DNA from: CAJXNP01 sp050305935
GTDB lineage: Bacteria; Bacteroidota; Bacteroidia; Cytophagales; Cyclobacteriaceae
Assembly: GCA_050305935.1 (NCBI GenBank)
Contig: JBNLGG010000007.1
Span: 45,137 to 109,136, forward strand
Reading direction: 5' to 3'
DNA length: 64,000 nucleotides
Shown: positions 52,753 to 61,189 of the stretch, one piece after another
How the letters are laid out: the number at the start of each line of letters is the position of its first letter
Numbering within the stretch: the first letter of the stretch is position 1
Made by a program: the position numbers and the translations under genes
The notes under the pieces: generated by a model
What the model was told of the DNA's origin: nothing
What the model saw: only the letters and a program-made list of their open reading frames with translations
Databases searched by the model: none

Positions 52753-54545
52753 GATCCACCCTTTATTACCAATACCTTTTCATTCTATTATTTTTTTCCC
52801 TGATATTTTTTACTAAATGTGCGAATAGAGTTCCTCCTACTGGAGGACCAAGAGATACCATTCCACCATCTCTTGTTTATTCAAACCCAAAACACCAGGC
52901 AATTAATACACACACCAGAGTTTTTGAATTCACTTTTGACGAAAGAATTCAAATCAAAAACCTCCAAAAACAATTGATCATAACTCCAAGAATTGACTTT
53001 GACTACGAGGTAAAACAAGGCAAAAAAGGTTTCTTTCTCATCTTCGAAAACGACTTCCAGGATAGTATCACTTACACCTTCAATTTTCGTGATGCAATCC
53101 AGGATCTTACTGAAGGAAATCCTACAAAAGACAATAAATTTACTTTCAGCACCGGTCCCACTATTGATAGCCTTTCCATCGAAGGCTATGCCATCGATCT
53201 ACTAACCAAAGATTCCATAAAAGAGGCTACTATCGGATTATATGTCGTTGAGGATACCACAACTATTTACAATGGCTCACCTTACTATTTTGCAGAAACT
53301 GATGACAAAGGTCATTATAAACTCGACAATATTAAAAATGGTACCTATCGCCTTTACGGTTTTAAAGATGGTAACTCAAATCTTGAACTTGATGCTAAAA
53401 ATGAATCATACGCATTTAAGATAGATACCATTGTTTTAACAAATCATCTTGAAAACGAAAACCTCTTTTTTACTAATCTCGACTACCGCGATCTCAAAAA
53501 ACTTACAGCTCTTCCATCAGGAAAAAATTTTGATATCAATTACAACAAGACATTGATAGAATTCCAGGTAATCCCTCTTAACCGAAAAGTCAAATTATAT
53601 TCACATCTCGTAAAGGAAAATAAGTCTATCAGAATTTATAATACATTTACAAATCAAGATAGTACTGCAATTCAAGTGACAGCTATTGATTCAATCAGAA
53701 ATCAGAAGCTTGATACTGTATGGGTTAAGTTTAATGAATCACAAAGAAAACCAGAAGAATTCGCCCTTACACTTACACCATCAGACAAGTCATCAATCCA
53801 AAACGACTATGTAGCGGAAATTAAAATATCAAAACCACTCTTGAAATTGAATGCCGACAGTATCTATTTTAGATTTGATACTATTCCTATTTCCTACATT
53901 CAGCAAAAGGAGCAAGTCTTGACTAATAAACATAACACAGAATTCAAAATTCTCTTCTCGTTAAACAGGCCTGCTATCGATTCGATAAAACATATAAAAG
54001 ATAGCATCAGGGCACTCGAACAACAAATTGTAATAGATTCACTTCAGGAGGTACAAAACAAAACCCCAGATAATAAGGAAGTCTTAATGGGTAACAAAAA
54101 GACCATTTCCCAAGAAGCAACACGTCAAAATCCAGGAAAAGGATTAAACCTCTATCTCGGTAAAGGAGCGTTCATCAGTGCAGAAAACGATACCACAACA
54201 ACTACAACTTTTAGCTACCAATTTATAGACCCAATCGAATACGGTAACATAAAGGGAAAGGCGATAACCAATTCGAAACTATTCATTATCCAGTTACTGG
54301 ATAACAGCAACACCATTGTGAAAGAAGTCTACACAAAAGACTTATTTGAATTTAAACATGTCAAACCTGGAGATTACAAATTGAGAATATTTATAGACGA
54401 AAATGACAATGGGAGATGGGATTATGGAAACATCCTTCGAAACATTCCACCGGAACCAGTCTTTTTTTACAAAACTCCAGAGGAAACCTTCACATTTACA
54501 GTCCGTGCAAATTGGTTAATGACAGATATTGTAATCCAACATTAA
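52749..54545 (+). CDS. Ig-like (Big_5) domain lipoprotein
   Basis: The 598-residue protein has a lipobox ending SLIFFTKCANRVPP (Cys about 24). PPTGGPRDTIPPSLVYSNPKHQAINTHTRVFEFTFDERIQIKNLQKQLIITP is the Big_5 bacterial Ig-like start (about 29-80). A carboxypeptidase-regulatory-like module follows (GTYRLYGFKDGNSNLELDAKNESYAF, about 196-221). The C-terminal domain has IFIDENDNGRWDYGNILRNIPPEPVFFY, a pattern frequent in this Bacteroidota family. It starts 4 bases inside the methyltransferase gene (ATGA). It closes the operon; the origin-like gap follows directly. Function is unknown. Confidence 0.85.
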   Translation: MRSTLYYQYLFILLFFSLIFFTKCANRVPPTGGPRDTIPPSLVYSNPKHQAINTHTRVFEFTFDERIQIKNLQKQLIITPRIDFDYEVKQGKKGFFLIFENDFQDSITYTFNFRDAIQDLTEGNPTKDNKFTFSTGPTIDSLSIEGYAIDLLTKDSIKEATIGLYVVEDTTTIYNGSPYYFAETDDKGHYKLDNIKNGTYRLYGFKDGNSNLELDAKNESYAFKIDTIVLTNHLENENLFFTNLDYRDLKKLTALPSGKNFDINYNKTLIEFQVIPLNRKVKLYSHLVKENKSIRIYNTFTNQDSTAIQVTAIDSIRNQKLDTVWVKFNESQRKPEEFALTLTPSDKSSIQNDYVAEIKISKPLLKLNADSIYFRFDTIPISYIQQKEQVLTNKHNTEFKILFSLNRPAIDSIKHIKDSIRALEQQIVIDSLQEVQNKTPDNKEVLMGNKKTISQEATRQNPGKGLNLYLGKGAFISAENDTTTTTTFSYQFIDPIEYGNIKGKAITNSKLFIIQLLDNSNTIVKEVYTKDLFEFKHVKPGDYKLRIFIDENDNGRWDYGNILRNIPPEPVFFYKTPEETFTFTVRANWLMTDIVIQH

Positions 54546-54928
54546 TTGTGGACAAGTATTGTTAATAACTTTCCAAAAACTGTGAGTTATTCAAAAATGC
54601 CACAATCCCAACCCTATATTGTTGATTACCCAATACAAACTACATGTTATCACAATATTAATCCACGACACGCTACCAAAAAATTTCATAACACTTATCC
54701 ACACCATGTTTTTACTAATCCACAATTTCATGTAAACAATTAATAATCAATTATTTATATACATTTTTTTGTTAATAAAAGTGTTTATTACTTTTATTAA
54801 TAAACAAAAATAAAAACCAAGAACAATTTTTATAAGTTATTAACATATCCACAGGACTAATAATAAATAACATTTAAAATTTTTCTTTTCATCTAATTAT
54901 TATTTATTCACACTATTGTGGAAAACTC
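54546..54928. other. Putative chromosomal replication origin (oriC)
   Basis: This 383-base gap is extremely AT-rich, especially 54736-54840. A perfect DnaA box TTATCCACA lies at 54695-54703. One-mismatch boxes are TTGTCCACA (- strand, 54547-54555), TAATCCACA (54716-54724), ATATCCACA (54845-54853) and TTTTCCACA (- strand, 54917-54925). A further perfect box, 55098-55106, lies just inside the next gene. Same-strand genes on either side change from C-excess to G-excess. The parS pair and mnmG lie 3-5 kb upstream. Together these fit oriC. dnaA itself is not in the window, which is common in this phylum. Confidence 0.72.
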
Positions 54929-56743
54929 ATGAGTAAAGGGATATTTCTTTTCTTTTCAATAATAATAATATCGATTTCCGGCTGGGCGCAGACGACTTCC
55001 GATATTCAATTAGCGAATCAATATTATCAGGATGGCGAAATAGAAAAGGCGATTAGCCTATATAAGTCGCTGGCAGGAAACTACCGGAACATCCCACTTA
55101 TCCACAATAATTATTTCCGCATTCTTTTAAATACAGGCAGATTTGACGATGGGGAAAAATACATTGACAAAGTTCTCGACAAATATCCTGGCAATCCATA
55201 TTATCAGATTGACAAGGGACTCATATTTGTTCAGCAAAACCAAAAGGAAAAAGAGAAAGCGTACTTCAATCGTTTAATCGAAACTTTAACAGATGATGAT
55301 TTTCAAATAAGGGTGGCCGCGCAGCATTTTGCCAGAAACCAATTGTATGAATATGCTCTTGAAACATACACATTAGCGAGAAAAAAACAACGGCAACCCT
55401 ATGCCTACTCACTTCAGATGGCTAATCTCTACCGAATACTCAATCGCAACGATGCAATGATAGAGGAGTACATTAATTATACAAAAGAGCAGCCAAACCA
55501 AATCAACTCGGTTAAAAACATCCTTCAAAATGTATTGACGGAGGAGGAAGACCTGAATGCTTTTGAGACCATGATGATAGATTACGTTCAAAAATATCCT
55601 GACAATGATATTTACACGGAGTTGCTAATTTGGGTGAACCTCCAGCAAAAGGATTTTTATGCTGCTTTTATCCAGGCGCGCGCGGTGGATAAGAGATACA
55701 GGCTACAGGGAACCGGAATGCTTAACATTGGAAAAATAGCCCTTGACAATGGAGACTACAAAAATGCGATTAGAATCTTTGAATACATTGTTGGCAATTA
55801 CCCGGAGACGCAAAATTATCAGTTGGCCAGGAGGTATGTGATAAAAGCAAGGGAAGAAAAAGTGAAAAACACTTATCCTGTAGATAAGGAAGAGATTAGG
55901 ATCCTGATTTCGGATTACCATAATTTGGTCCAGGAAATTGGCCTCAATCAATTTACGGTGGAAGCATTGCGGAGCAAAGCACTGCTTCACGCATTTTATC
56001 TGGATGAGTATGAAGAGGCTATTCGGATATTGGAAGAAATTATCAATATTCCACGAATGAATAAGAGCATAGTCGACCAGTCAAAATTAGACCTTGGGGA
56101 TATATACCTTTTAATAGATCAGCCTTGGGAGTCAACCTTGCTGTATTCGCAAGTGGAAAAATCAAGTAAGGAGACACCGATAGGCTATGAAGCAAAATTT
56201 AAAAATGCAAAGCTATCATATTTTACAGGCGATTTTGCATTGGCACAAGCCCACCTGGATATTCTGAAAAATGCTACTACCAGAGAAATAGCCAACGATG
56301 CGCTAAAATTGAGTTTGCTGATAAAAGACAATTCGGCTTTGGACACATCGGATCTAAACATGAGCCGATATGCGGCGGTTGATCTTCTGCTATTTCAAAA
56401 TAAGAAAATAGAAGCACTTGATAGCATAAGGAAATTGGAGGTTGATTTGAGGCAACATAGTCTCTATGATGAGCTTTTGTTCCTGGAAGCAAATCTCAAC
56501 CTGGAATTGGGAAACTTCGACAAAGCAATAGAAATACTTAATGAATTAGTCGATAACTATTCATATGATATTTTAGGTGATGATGCGCTGTACTTAAAAG
56601 GAAAAGTTTTACAGGAATACAAAAAGGACGAGCAGGCCGCCCAAAAAATATTCAGGGAATTTCTTACTAAATATCCTGGGAGCATTTATGTTGCTGATTC
56701 AAGGAGGAGGCTTCGAATACTACGGGGAGATTTTGTGAACTAG
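54929..56743 (+). CDS. Exported tetratricopeptide repeat protein
   Basis: The 604-residue protein has a signal peptide (IFLFFSIIIISISGWAQ) and TPR-type helical repeats over most of its length: IQLANQYYQDGEIEKAISLYKSL, LLNTGRFDDGEKYIDKVLDKYP, LNIGKIALDNGDYKNAIRIFEYIVGNYPE, EEAIRILEEIINI and, near the C-terminus, NLELGNFDKAIEILNELVDNYSYDILGDDALYLKGKVLQEY with a YfiO/BamD-like spacing. It probably acts as an envelope scaffold. It is the first gene right of the origin-like gap; one of its codons contains a perfect DnaA box. It converges with the transporter gene, overlapping by 4 bases. Confidence 0.88.
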   Translation: MSKGIFLFFSIIIISISGWAQTTSDIQLANQYYQDGEIEKAISLYKSLAGNYRNIPLIHNNYFRILLNTGRFDDGEKYIDKVLDKYPGNPYYQIDKGLIFVQQNQKEKEKAYFNRLIETLTDDDFQIRVAAQHFARNQLYEYALETYTLARKKQRQPYAYSLQMANLYRILNRNDAMIEEYINYTKEQPNQINSVKNILQNVLTEEEDLNAFETMMIDYVQKYPDNDIYTELLIWVNLQQKDFYAAFIQARAVDKRYRLQGTGMLNIGKIALDNGDYKNAIRIFEYIVGNYPETQNYQLARRYVIKAREEKVKNTYPVDKEEIRILISDYHNLVQEIGLNQFTVEALRSKALLHAFYLDEYEEAIRILEEIINIPRMNKSIVDQSKLDLGDIYLLIDQPWESTLLYSQVEKSSKETPIGYEAKFKNAKLSYFTGDFALAQAHLDILKNATTREIANDALKLSLLIKDNSALDTSDLNMSRYAAVDLLLFQNKKIEALDSIRKLEVDLRQHSLYDELLFLEANLNLELGNFDKAIEILNELVDNYSYDILGDDALYLKGKVLQEYKKDEQAAQKIFREFLTKYPGSIYVADSRRRLRILRGDFVN

Positions 56744-58131
56744 AAAAAATCTACTCCGAAAAACCTGTTTAAGACTGTCAACACGAATATTGATCCAAGA
56801 ATCACGGGGCACACATAGCTTATCATTATGTCTATGAATTTTTCGATAAAAGATCCCTTGAAACCAGGATGCCCCATTTCAATTTCTTTATTTAGGTTTT
56901 GCTTTTTCCAGACGTAGGCCGCAAAAATTGTCATTAGAAATCCACCCAGTGGAAGCATAGTGTCACTTCCTATGTGCTGAACAAAATCAAGAAAACTGGT
57001 AGGTTTCTCAGCCCCAAGGTAAGTAATGAAATTGGTGAAGAAATTCGAGTCACCACTTGAAAGTAAGGAAGGAATGCCCATCATAAAAATAAACAACGCT
57101 ATAAACCAAACTGCGTAACTTCGCTTTACTTTTAATTCGTCGACCGCATAAGTTACCGGTACCTCCAGCAATGAAATTGTCGACGTCAAAGCAGCAAAAG
57201 AAAGCAATAGGAAAAAGAGTGCTCCAATTACCCTTCCAATACCCACTCCCATTGATTCAAAAGCGCCGGGAAGCACCTGGAAAATGAAGCCTGGTCCGCC
57301 TTGCACTGTATCAACTGCACCCGAAGTGAGATAGGCAACAAAAGGAAAAATCATCAAGCCAGCCAGAAAAGCTATGCCCGCATCTGAAATTGTGATAAGT
57401 GCCGCCGATGAAATAATATTGTCTTTTTTAGAAACATAGCTTCCATAAGTGATCAGGGCACCCATCCCAAGTGAAAGGGAAAAGAAGGCCTGGCCCAACG
57501 CATTATAGATAACAGTAAAATTTATTTCTGAAAATTGCGGGATCAGGTAGTAGGCGATTCCCTCAAAAGCATGAGGCAAGGTCATCGCATAGATCGCCAG
57601 TATAACAATCATGACTACCAGGGAGGGCATGAGTATTTTTGAGGCTTTTTCTATTCCGCCCGAGATCCCCTTACTCACAACAAAGGCTGTGAAAAACATG
57701 AAAACAATTCCATACAGACCGACTCTGCCAATATTATTTATATAATCACTAAAATGATTTCCAATATCAAAATTGCCAATGGAAAGCTGAATGAAATATC
57801 CGAAAGCCCAACCTGCCACGACATTATAAAATGACAAAATCAGAACACCGGCCATAATTCCAAGCTTCCCTAAAAATTTCCATTTTGGAAAACCTAATGC
57901 CTGAAAAGCTCCCACCGGGTCTTTTTGTGTTTTTCTTCCGATGGCAATTTCAGTTACCATTACCGGGAAACACAAAACAAAACAAAAAATCAGGTACATG
58001 ATGACAAACGCAGCACCCCCGCCATTGGCAACTTCAAATGGAAACTTCCAAATATTACCTAATCCAACAGCACTTCCCGCTGCAGCCGCTATAAAACCAA
58101 AACGATTAGAAAATTGACCCCTGGTTGCCAT
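56740..58131 (-). CDS. Sodium-dependent transporter (NSS/SNF family)
   Basis: The 463-residue membrane protein has about 11-12 hydrophobic segments. The family signature is at the N-terminus: GFIAAAAGSAVGLGNIWKFPFEVANGGGAAFVIMYL, where sodium ligands lie, followed by GRKTQKDPVGAF. Members such as LeuT and MhsT import amino acids with sodium. The substrate is not predictable. The length (about 460) matches the bacterial 11-helix group. A hairpin at 58208 lies upstream but belongs to the next gene. Confidence 0.92.
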   Translation of the reverse strand: MATRGQFSNRFGFIAAAAGSAVGLGNIWKFPFEVANGGGAAFVIMYLIFCFVLCFPVMVTEIAIGRKTQKDPVGAFQALGFPKWKFLGKLGIMAGVLILSFYNVVAGWAFGYFIQLSIGNFDIGNHFSDYINNIGRVGLYGIVFMFFTAFVVSKGISGGIEKASKILMPSLVVMIVILAIYAMTLPHAFEGIAYYLIPQFSEINFTVIYNALGQAFFSLSLGMGALITYGSYVSKKDNIISSAALITISDAGIAFLAGLMIFPFVAYLTSGAVDTVQGGPGFIFQVLPGAFESMGVGIGRVIGALFFLLLSFAALTSTISLLEVPVTYAVDELKVKRSYAVWFIALFIFMMGIPSLLSSGDSNFFTNFITYLGAEKPTSFLDFVQHIGSDTMLPLGGFLMTIFAAYVWKKQNLNKEIEMGHPGFKGSFIEKFIDIMISYVCPVILGSIFVLTVLNRFFGVDFF

Positions 58132-58198
58132 AGAAATTGTTATTTATTTGTTACAGGCTAAATAAAAGCACTGAAATAAATATATTTCGTCCGCATTA

Positions 58199-58224
58199 CA
58201 AAAAAAAAGCCCCATTTAGGGGCT
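58199..58224 (-). terminator. Rho-independent terminator for the DUF4412-like gene
   Basis: On the minus strand AGCCCC (58219-58224) pairs with GGGGCT (58208-58213) around a 5-base loop, then nine T. It lies 22 bases past the stop of the 58246-58908 gene. Confidence 0.85.
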
Positions 58225-58245
58225 CTATATTGGAAAATATTTGAT

Positions 58246-58908
58246 TTAGAACTTAATGTCACCCATACCCATGTTTTTTATATCCTGAAGGGAAAGCTCC
58301 TGGTATCCCTCGGGTTTTACAAAAATGGATGCATCGATCGACTTTTTATCAATCGATGTGGCGGTCATGATTATTTCAAGTGCTTCCTGTGAAGTGGTAA
58401 TTTCCAATGGCATACCTTTCAGGCGCATAAATTGCCTGCTGGCTTTGTTGGGTAGTTTTTCGGTCACATAAAGGGTAGTGGTTACACCTTCCTGACTTAA
58501 CACTGCTTTTTGGCACTTATATCCCAGTATGTCTTTGTATTCATCCAGGTATTCTACTTCCGCATTCTGATAAGATTCGGTAGAGGCTTTCATGTCCTCC
58601 TCGCTGATATTGATGATCATTTTCTGGCCCATCATGTGTGATGCGACAAAGCCACGTTGGTTTTCATCGTCAATTACTACAAATTGGCTGTTACCGCTCT
58701 CACCAAAAGACTGATCCATTCGCGTCTTGCCACCCTTGATGCTGTTCTTCAATTCTTTTGGAAGAAAATTTTCAATGCCCGGCTGATCAGGCAGTTGGCC
58801 GTACTCAATTTTATAAATTATTTCACCTTCAAAATCTTGTGCATTTACGAAAGCAAAAGAGCAGCAAAAAATGACTGCGGCAATAAATGTTGTTATGGTT
58901 TTTTTCAT
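58246..58908 (-). CDS. Exported DUF4412-like/GLPGLI-like protein
   Basis: The 220-residue protein has a signal peptide (TTFIAAVIFCCSFAFVNAQ, cut after about residue 23) and FEGEIIYKIEYGQ at the start of the mature part. YKDILGYKCQKAVLSQEGVTTTLYVTEKLPN and the repeated short beta strands suggest a DUF4412-like or GLPGLI-type beta-rich protein. No catalytic motif is apparent. It lies downstream of the DinB gene on the same strand and ends in a strong terminator. Confidence 0.7.
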   Translation of the reverse strand: MKKTITTFIAAVIFCCSFAFVNAQDFEGEIIYKIEYGQLPDQPGIENFLPKELKNSIKGGKTRMDQSFGESGNSQFVVIDDENQRGFVASHMMGQKMIINISEEDMKASTESYQNAEVEYLDEYKDILGYKCQKAVLSQEGVTTTLYVTEKLPNKASRQFMRLKGMPLEITTSQEALEIIMTATSIDKKSIDASIFVKPEGYQELSLQDIKNMGMGDIKF

Positions 58909-58942
58909 AGTATAAAAATTTTACAAAGCAATAATAGGCTAA

Positions 58943-59404
58943 TTATCGCTTTTTTAATAGTGATATTTGACCCGCATGATAGATATCGTGTTGAATAACT
59001 CCGTGCAACATCGTATAGAAATCATAGGCTTTACCCTCGACAAGATCAGAGAGCTTTGAATCGTAGGTTTTTTCTAATACGGCCAACATTGCTTCTTGTG
59101 AAGCAAGTAACTTGTCTTTTATTTCCAGCCAATGGCTTTCATCTTTCCTGGTAAAACGCCGCCAATCATTCTCCTGGCTCACTTCAAATGATGTATTACC
59201 TTTCAGGCGCTCAATGGCAAAGATTCTCCAACTGGTCATGTGGTCCACCAGTTCGGCAATGCTGTGAATATTGTCGAATTCCATAAAAGCCAACCTGAAA
59301 TCTATATCCTGGATTACCTTAAAAACCGCAGGACCGTGCCAGGCAGCGCCATCGAATGTGTTTTTTAATAATCGCTGAATATTTTGAATTTCGTCCCGCT
59401 TCAT
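58943..59404 (-). CDS. DinB-family protein
   Basis: The 153-residue four-helix protein is of the DinB/YfiT-like group. The metal-binding histidines sit in IAELVDHMTSWRIFAIERLKGN (about 46-67) and in the closing LHGVIQHDIYHAGQISLLKKR. Many such proteins are thiol transferases that use bacillithiol or mycothiol; the cofactor here is unknown. It lies 34 bases before the DUF4412-like gene, so a two-gene unit is likely. Confidence 0.88.
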   Translation of the reverse strand: MKRDEIQNIQRLLKNTFDGAAWHGPAVFKVIQDIDFRLAFMEFDNIHSIAELVDHMTSWRIFAIERLKGNTSFEVSQENDWRRFTRKDESHWLEIKDKLLASQEAMLAVLEKTYDSKLSDLVEGKAYDFYTMLHGVIQHDIYHAGQISLLKKR

Positions 59405-59534
59405 GATGCGTGTTTTTTTTGCTTTGTTGAAAGAGATTTGAATTTAAATATATATTCATGAAATTAGAACGCAACGACAGCTAAATAGTAGACATTTTCA
59501 GTACTAATTTGTGCTACAACGATTAACTACAGCA

Positions 59535-60392
59535 ATGGAAAAAATTATTTTTGGCGTAGGCTTATTTTTTGTCTTTCTACAAGAAAGTGTAGCTGTCACT
59601 ATTACAGAAGGAACTTACAATGGAATAGACCATTTCATCATCTATACCAAGAACGTTACCTACTACTACGACAAGGCTGGTGGGGCATTCTCCCGGATCG
59701 TGGACAAAAATGGAAACGACTGGGTCAATTTCAGTAAACAACCATGGCAAGAATTTCCGGGTTCGGCATCTTCCTCCTTTCGCGGTGTTCCTAACCTTGT
59801 GTGGTCTGAAAATGAGTATGCGGTTGTTGGCTATCCGGGTTATACCAATTGCATTTCGCAAAAAACAAACAAACGGGTAATACAAACCATCTCCAGGGAT
59901 GGGAAATGGAGTTGGAAATGGACTTTCAGCAACAAGTATGCAGAATTGACCATTGAGAAGACAGATTCCGAACGGCTTTATAAATTTATGTACAATGGAG
60001 TAATCGGAGGAAGGTTTAATCCGGAAAATCAATACTACGGCTCTAATCTCGGCGGTCCATATTTTGAGATTTACGACTACAATAAAGGGGAAAAATTATA
60101 TGGCAACTGGATTTGGATGTACCTGGGCGACAGGGATGTAAAAAGTGTCATTTTTATGGCGATGCAAAACCCCGACCATCAGTTAGATTCCTATTCTTTT
60201 ATGGGGGACTCAGACATGGGAGCGACATCAAAAAATGGAATGGTTACCTTCGGCTTTGGTGTAAAAGATGAATTCATACCTTTGTTAAAGAACGGGAATA
60301 ATCAATTTATCATTGGAATAATTGACAAAAGGGTCGAAAAACCGGTCGATCATTTAAAAATCAAACGCCTTGTTGAGGGTTTTCTTAAGTAA
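59535..60392 (+). CDS. Exported hypothetical protein
   Basis: I use the ATG at 59535 because it opens a signal peptide (KIIFGVGLFFVFLQESVAV) directly; the GTG at 59511 adds residues without reason. The 285-residue protein is beta-rich and aromatic: YYYDKAGGAFSRIVDKNGNDWVNFS, then PNLVWSENEYAVVGYPGYTNCIS, WSWKWTFSNKYAELTIEK and YGNWIWMYLGDRDVKSVIFMAMQ. The pattern resembles carbohydrate-processing beta sandwiches of unknown members, but I do not recognise a family. It stands alone between the DinB gene and a long AT-rich gap. Confidence 0.7.
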   Translation: MEKIIFGVGLFFVFLQESVAVTITEGTYNGIDHFIIYTKNVTYYYDKAGGAFSRIVDKNGNDWVNFSKQPWQEFPGSASSSFRGVPNLVWSENEYAVVGYPGYTNCISQKTNKRVIQTISRDGKWSWKWTFSNKYAELTIEKTDSERLYKFMYNGVIGGRFNPENQYYGSNLGGPYFEIYDYNKGEKLYGNWIWMYLGDRDVKSVIFMAMQNPDHQLDSYSFMGDSDMGATSKNGMVTFGFGVKDEFIPLLKNGNNQFIIGIIDKRVEKPVDHLKIKRLVEGFLK

Positions 60393-60862
60393 ATTCAAAA
60401 GGTAAAGCAAACTTGTAAGATTATTTACTAAAAGAAACAATAACCGGAAATTTTTCATTGCAATATTTTAATACTTCTTTTGACTATTTGAATAATCAAA
60501 GCATACTTTTTATGAAAAATTTTCTTTTAAAAAGAGCTTATCGTTATTTATTTTTCAAAAAAAACACCCGCAAGTTTAATTTTTAACTATTTGAGAAATA
60601 AAACCAGACCACTGTTAATAATATTTTTATGTTTGATGATTTTTGAATTTCCTGATGGGACTGTTTCCTCATAAACAAAAAATTTAGGTAAGTTTTATGT
60701 AATATCCGTTAATAATATTTTAATGTAATTTTAAATTCATAACAATTTCTACCACCAAAGTATGCCTTTCATTGAAAACCATATATCAATAGTGCCCTCC
60801 TACCCAACAAATTTATATCTTTGAAGCCTAAAGTTTGAATTAATCTAAACCGCTTATTTGTC
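60393..60862. other. Long AT-rich intergenic region
   Basis: This 470-base gap has no clear gene. It has a 19-base imperfect direct repeat starting GTTAATAATATTTT at 60614 and 60708, and an inverted repeat around 60475-60502. A 24-codon frame (60512-60586, basic and aromatic) begins with ATG but is too short to judge. Confidence 0.5.
60816..60823 (+). promoter_or_regulatory. Possible -7 element of the small lipoprotein gene
   Basis: TATCTTTG matches the Bacteroidota -7 consensus, 39 bases before the ATG at 60863. A -33 TTTG is not clear. Confidence 0.35.
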
Positions 60863-61069
60863 ATGAAAAAGTTTTTTTATCTAACATTAGCATTGCTATT
60901 TGCTGGAGCTTTGACCTTCAGCGCTTGTTCTTCTAAGAAAGCAGAAGAAACTACAGAAGAAGCTACTGAAGTAGTAGAAGAAGCTGTAGAAGAAGCAGAA
61001 GAAATGGAAGAAATCGTTGAAGAAGTTGCTGATTCTGTAGAAGCAGTAGTTGATTCGACAGCTATGTAA
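60863..61069 (+). CDS. Small glutamate-rich lipoprotein
   Basis: The 68-residue protein has a lipoprotein signal (FFYLTLALLFAGALTFSACSS, Cys about 22). The mature part of about 46 residues is almost a pure E/V/A string (EETTEEATEVVEEAVEEAEE) ending VVDSTAM. The basic pair followed by acids right after the cysteine (CSSKKAEE) resembles the lysine-acid surface export signals found in some Bacteroidota lipoproteins. No function can be given. It has its own terminator at 61094. Confidence 0.72.
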   Translation: MKKFFYLTLALLFAGALTFSACSSKKAEETTEEATEVVEEAVEEAEEMEEIVEEVADSVEAVVDSTAM

Positions 61070-61093
61070 TAGCTAAGAAATTCTGAAAAAGAA

Positions 61094-61119
61094 GGTGTCC
61101 ATTTGAGACACCTTTTTTT
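61094..61119 (+). terminator. Rho-independent terminator after the small lipoprotein gene
   Basis: GGTGTC (61094-61099) pairs with GACACC (61107-61112) around a 7-base loop, followed by seven T at 61113-61119. Confidence 0.85.
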
Positions 61120-61151
61120 ATGCATTAGATTTTATCCACGAATAGTTTTCT

Positions 61152-61159
61152 TACTTTTG
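61152..61159 (+). promoter_or_regulatory. Possible -7 element of purL
   Basis: TACTTTTG matches TAnnTTTG exactly, 30 bases before the ATG at 61190. Upstream at 61132-61140 is TTATCCACG, a DnaA box with one mismatch. A -33 TTTG is not seen at the right spacing. Confidence 0.4.
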
Positions 61160-61189
61160 CCGTGAATTTCAAGCTTTAATAAGTTGTCC

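Noticed and set aside
54546..54743. A + strand frame of 65 codons right after the Ig-like lipoprotein gene
   Set aside because: It lies within the DnaA-box-rich AT gap, its translation has no protein-like pattern and it begins at the TAA/TTG border of the previous gene.
59577..60032. A 151-codon antisense frame in the exported hypothetical gene
   Set aside because: The + strand frame has a signal peptide and consistent composition, while the antisense one does not.
60512..60586. A 24-residue basic, aromatic peptide frame
   Set aside because: Too short and AT-driven to call; no clear ribosome site, and the promoter-like element before it would start transcription inside the frame.
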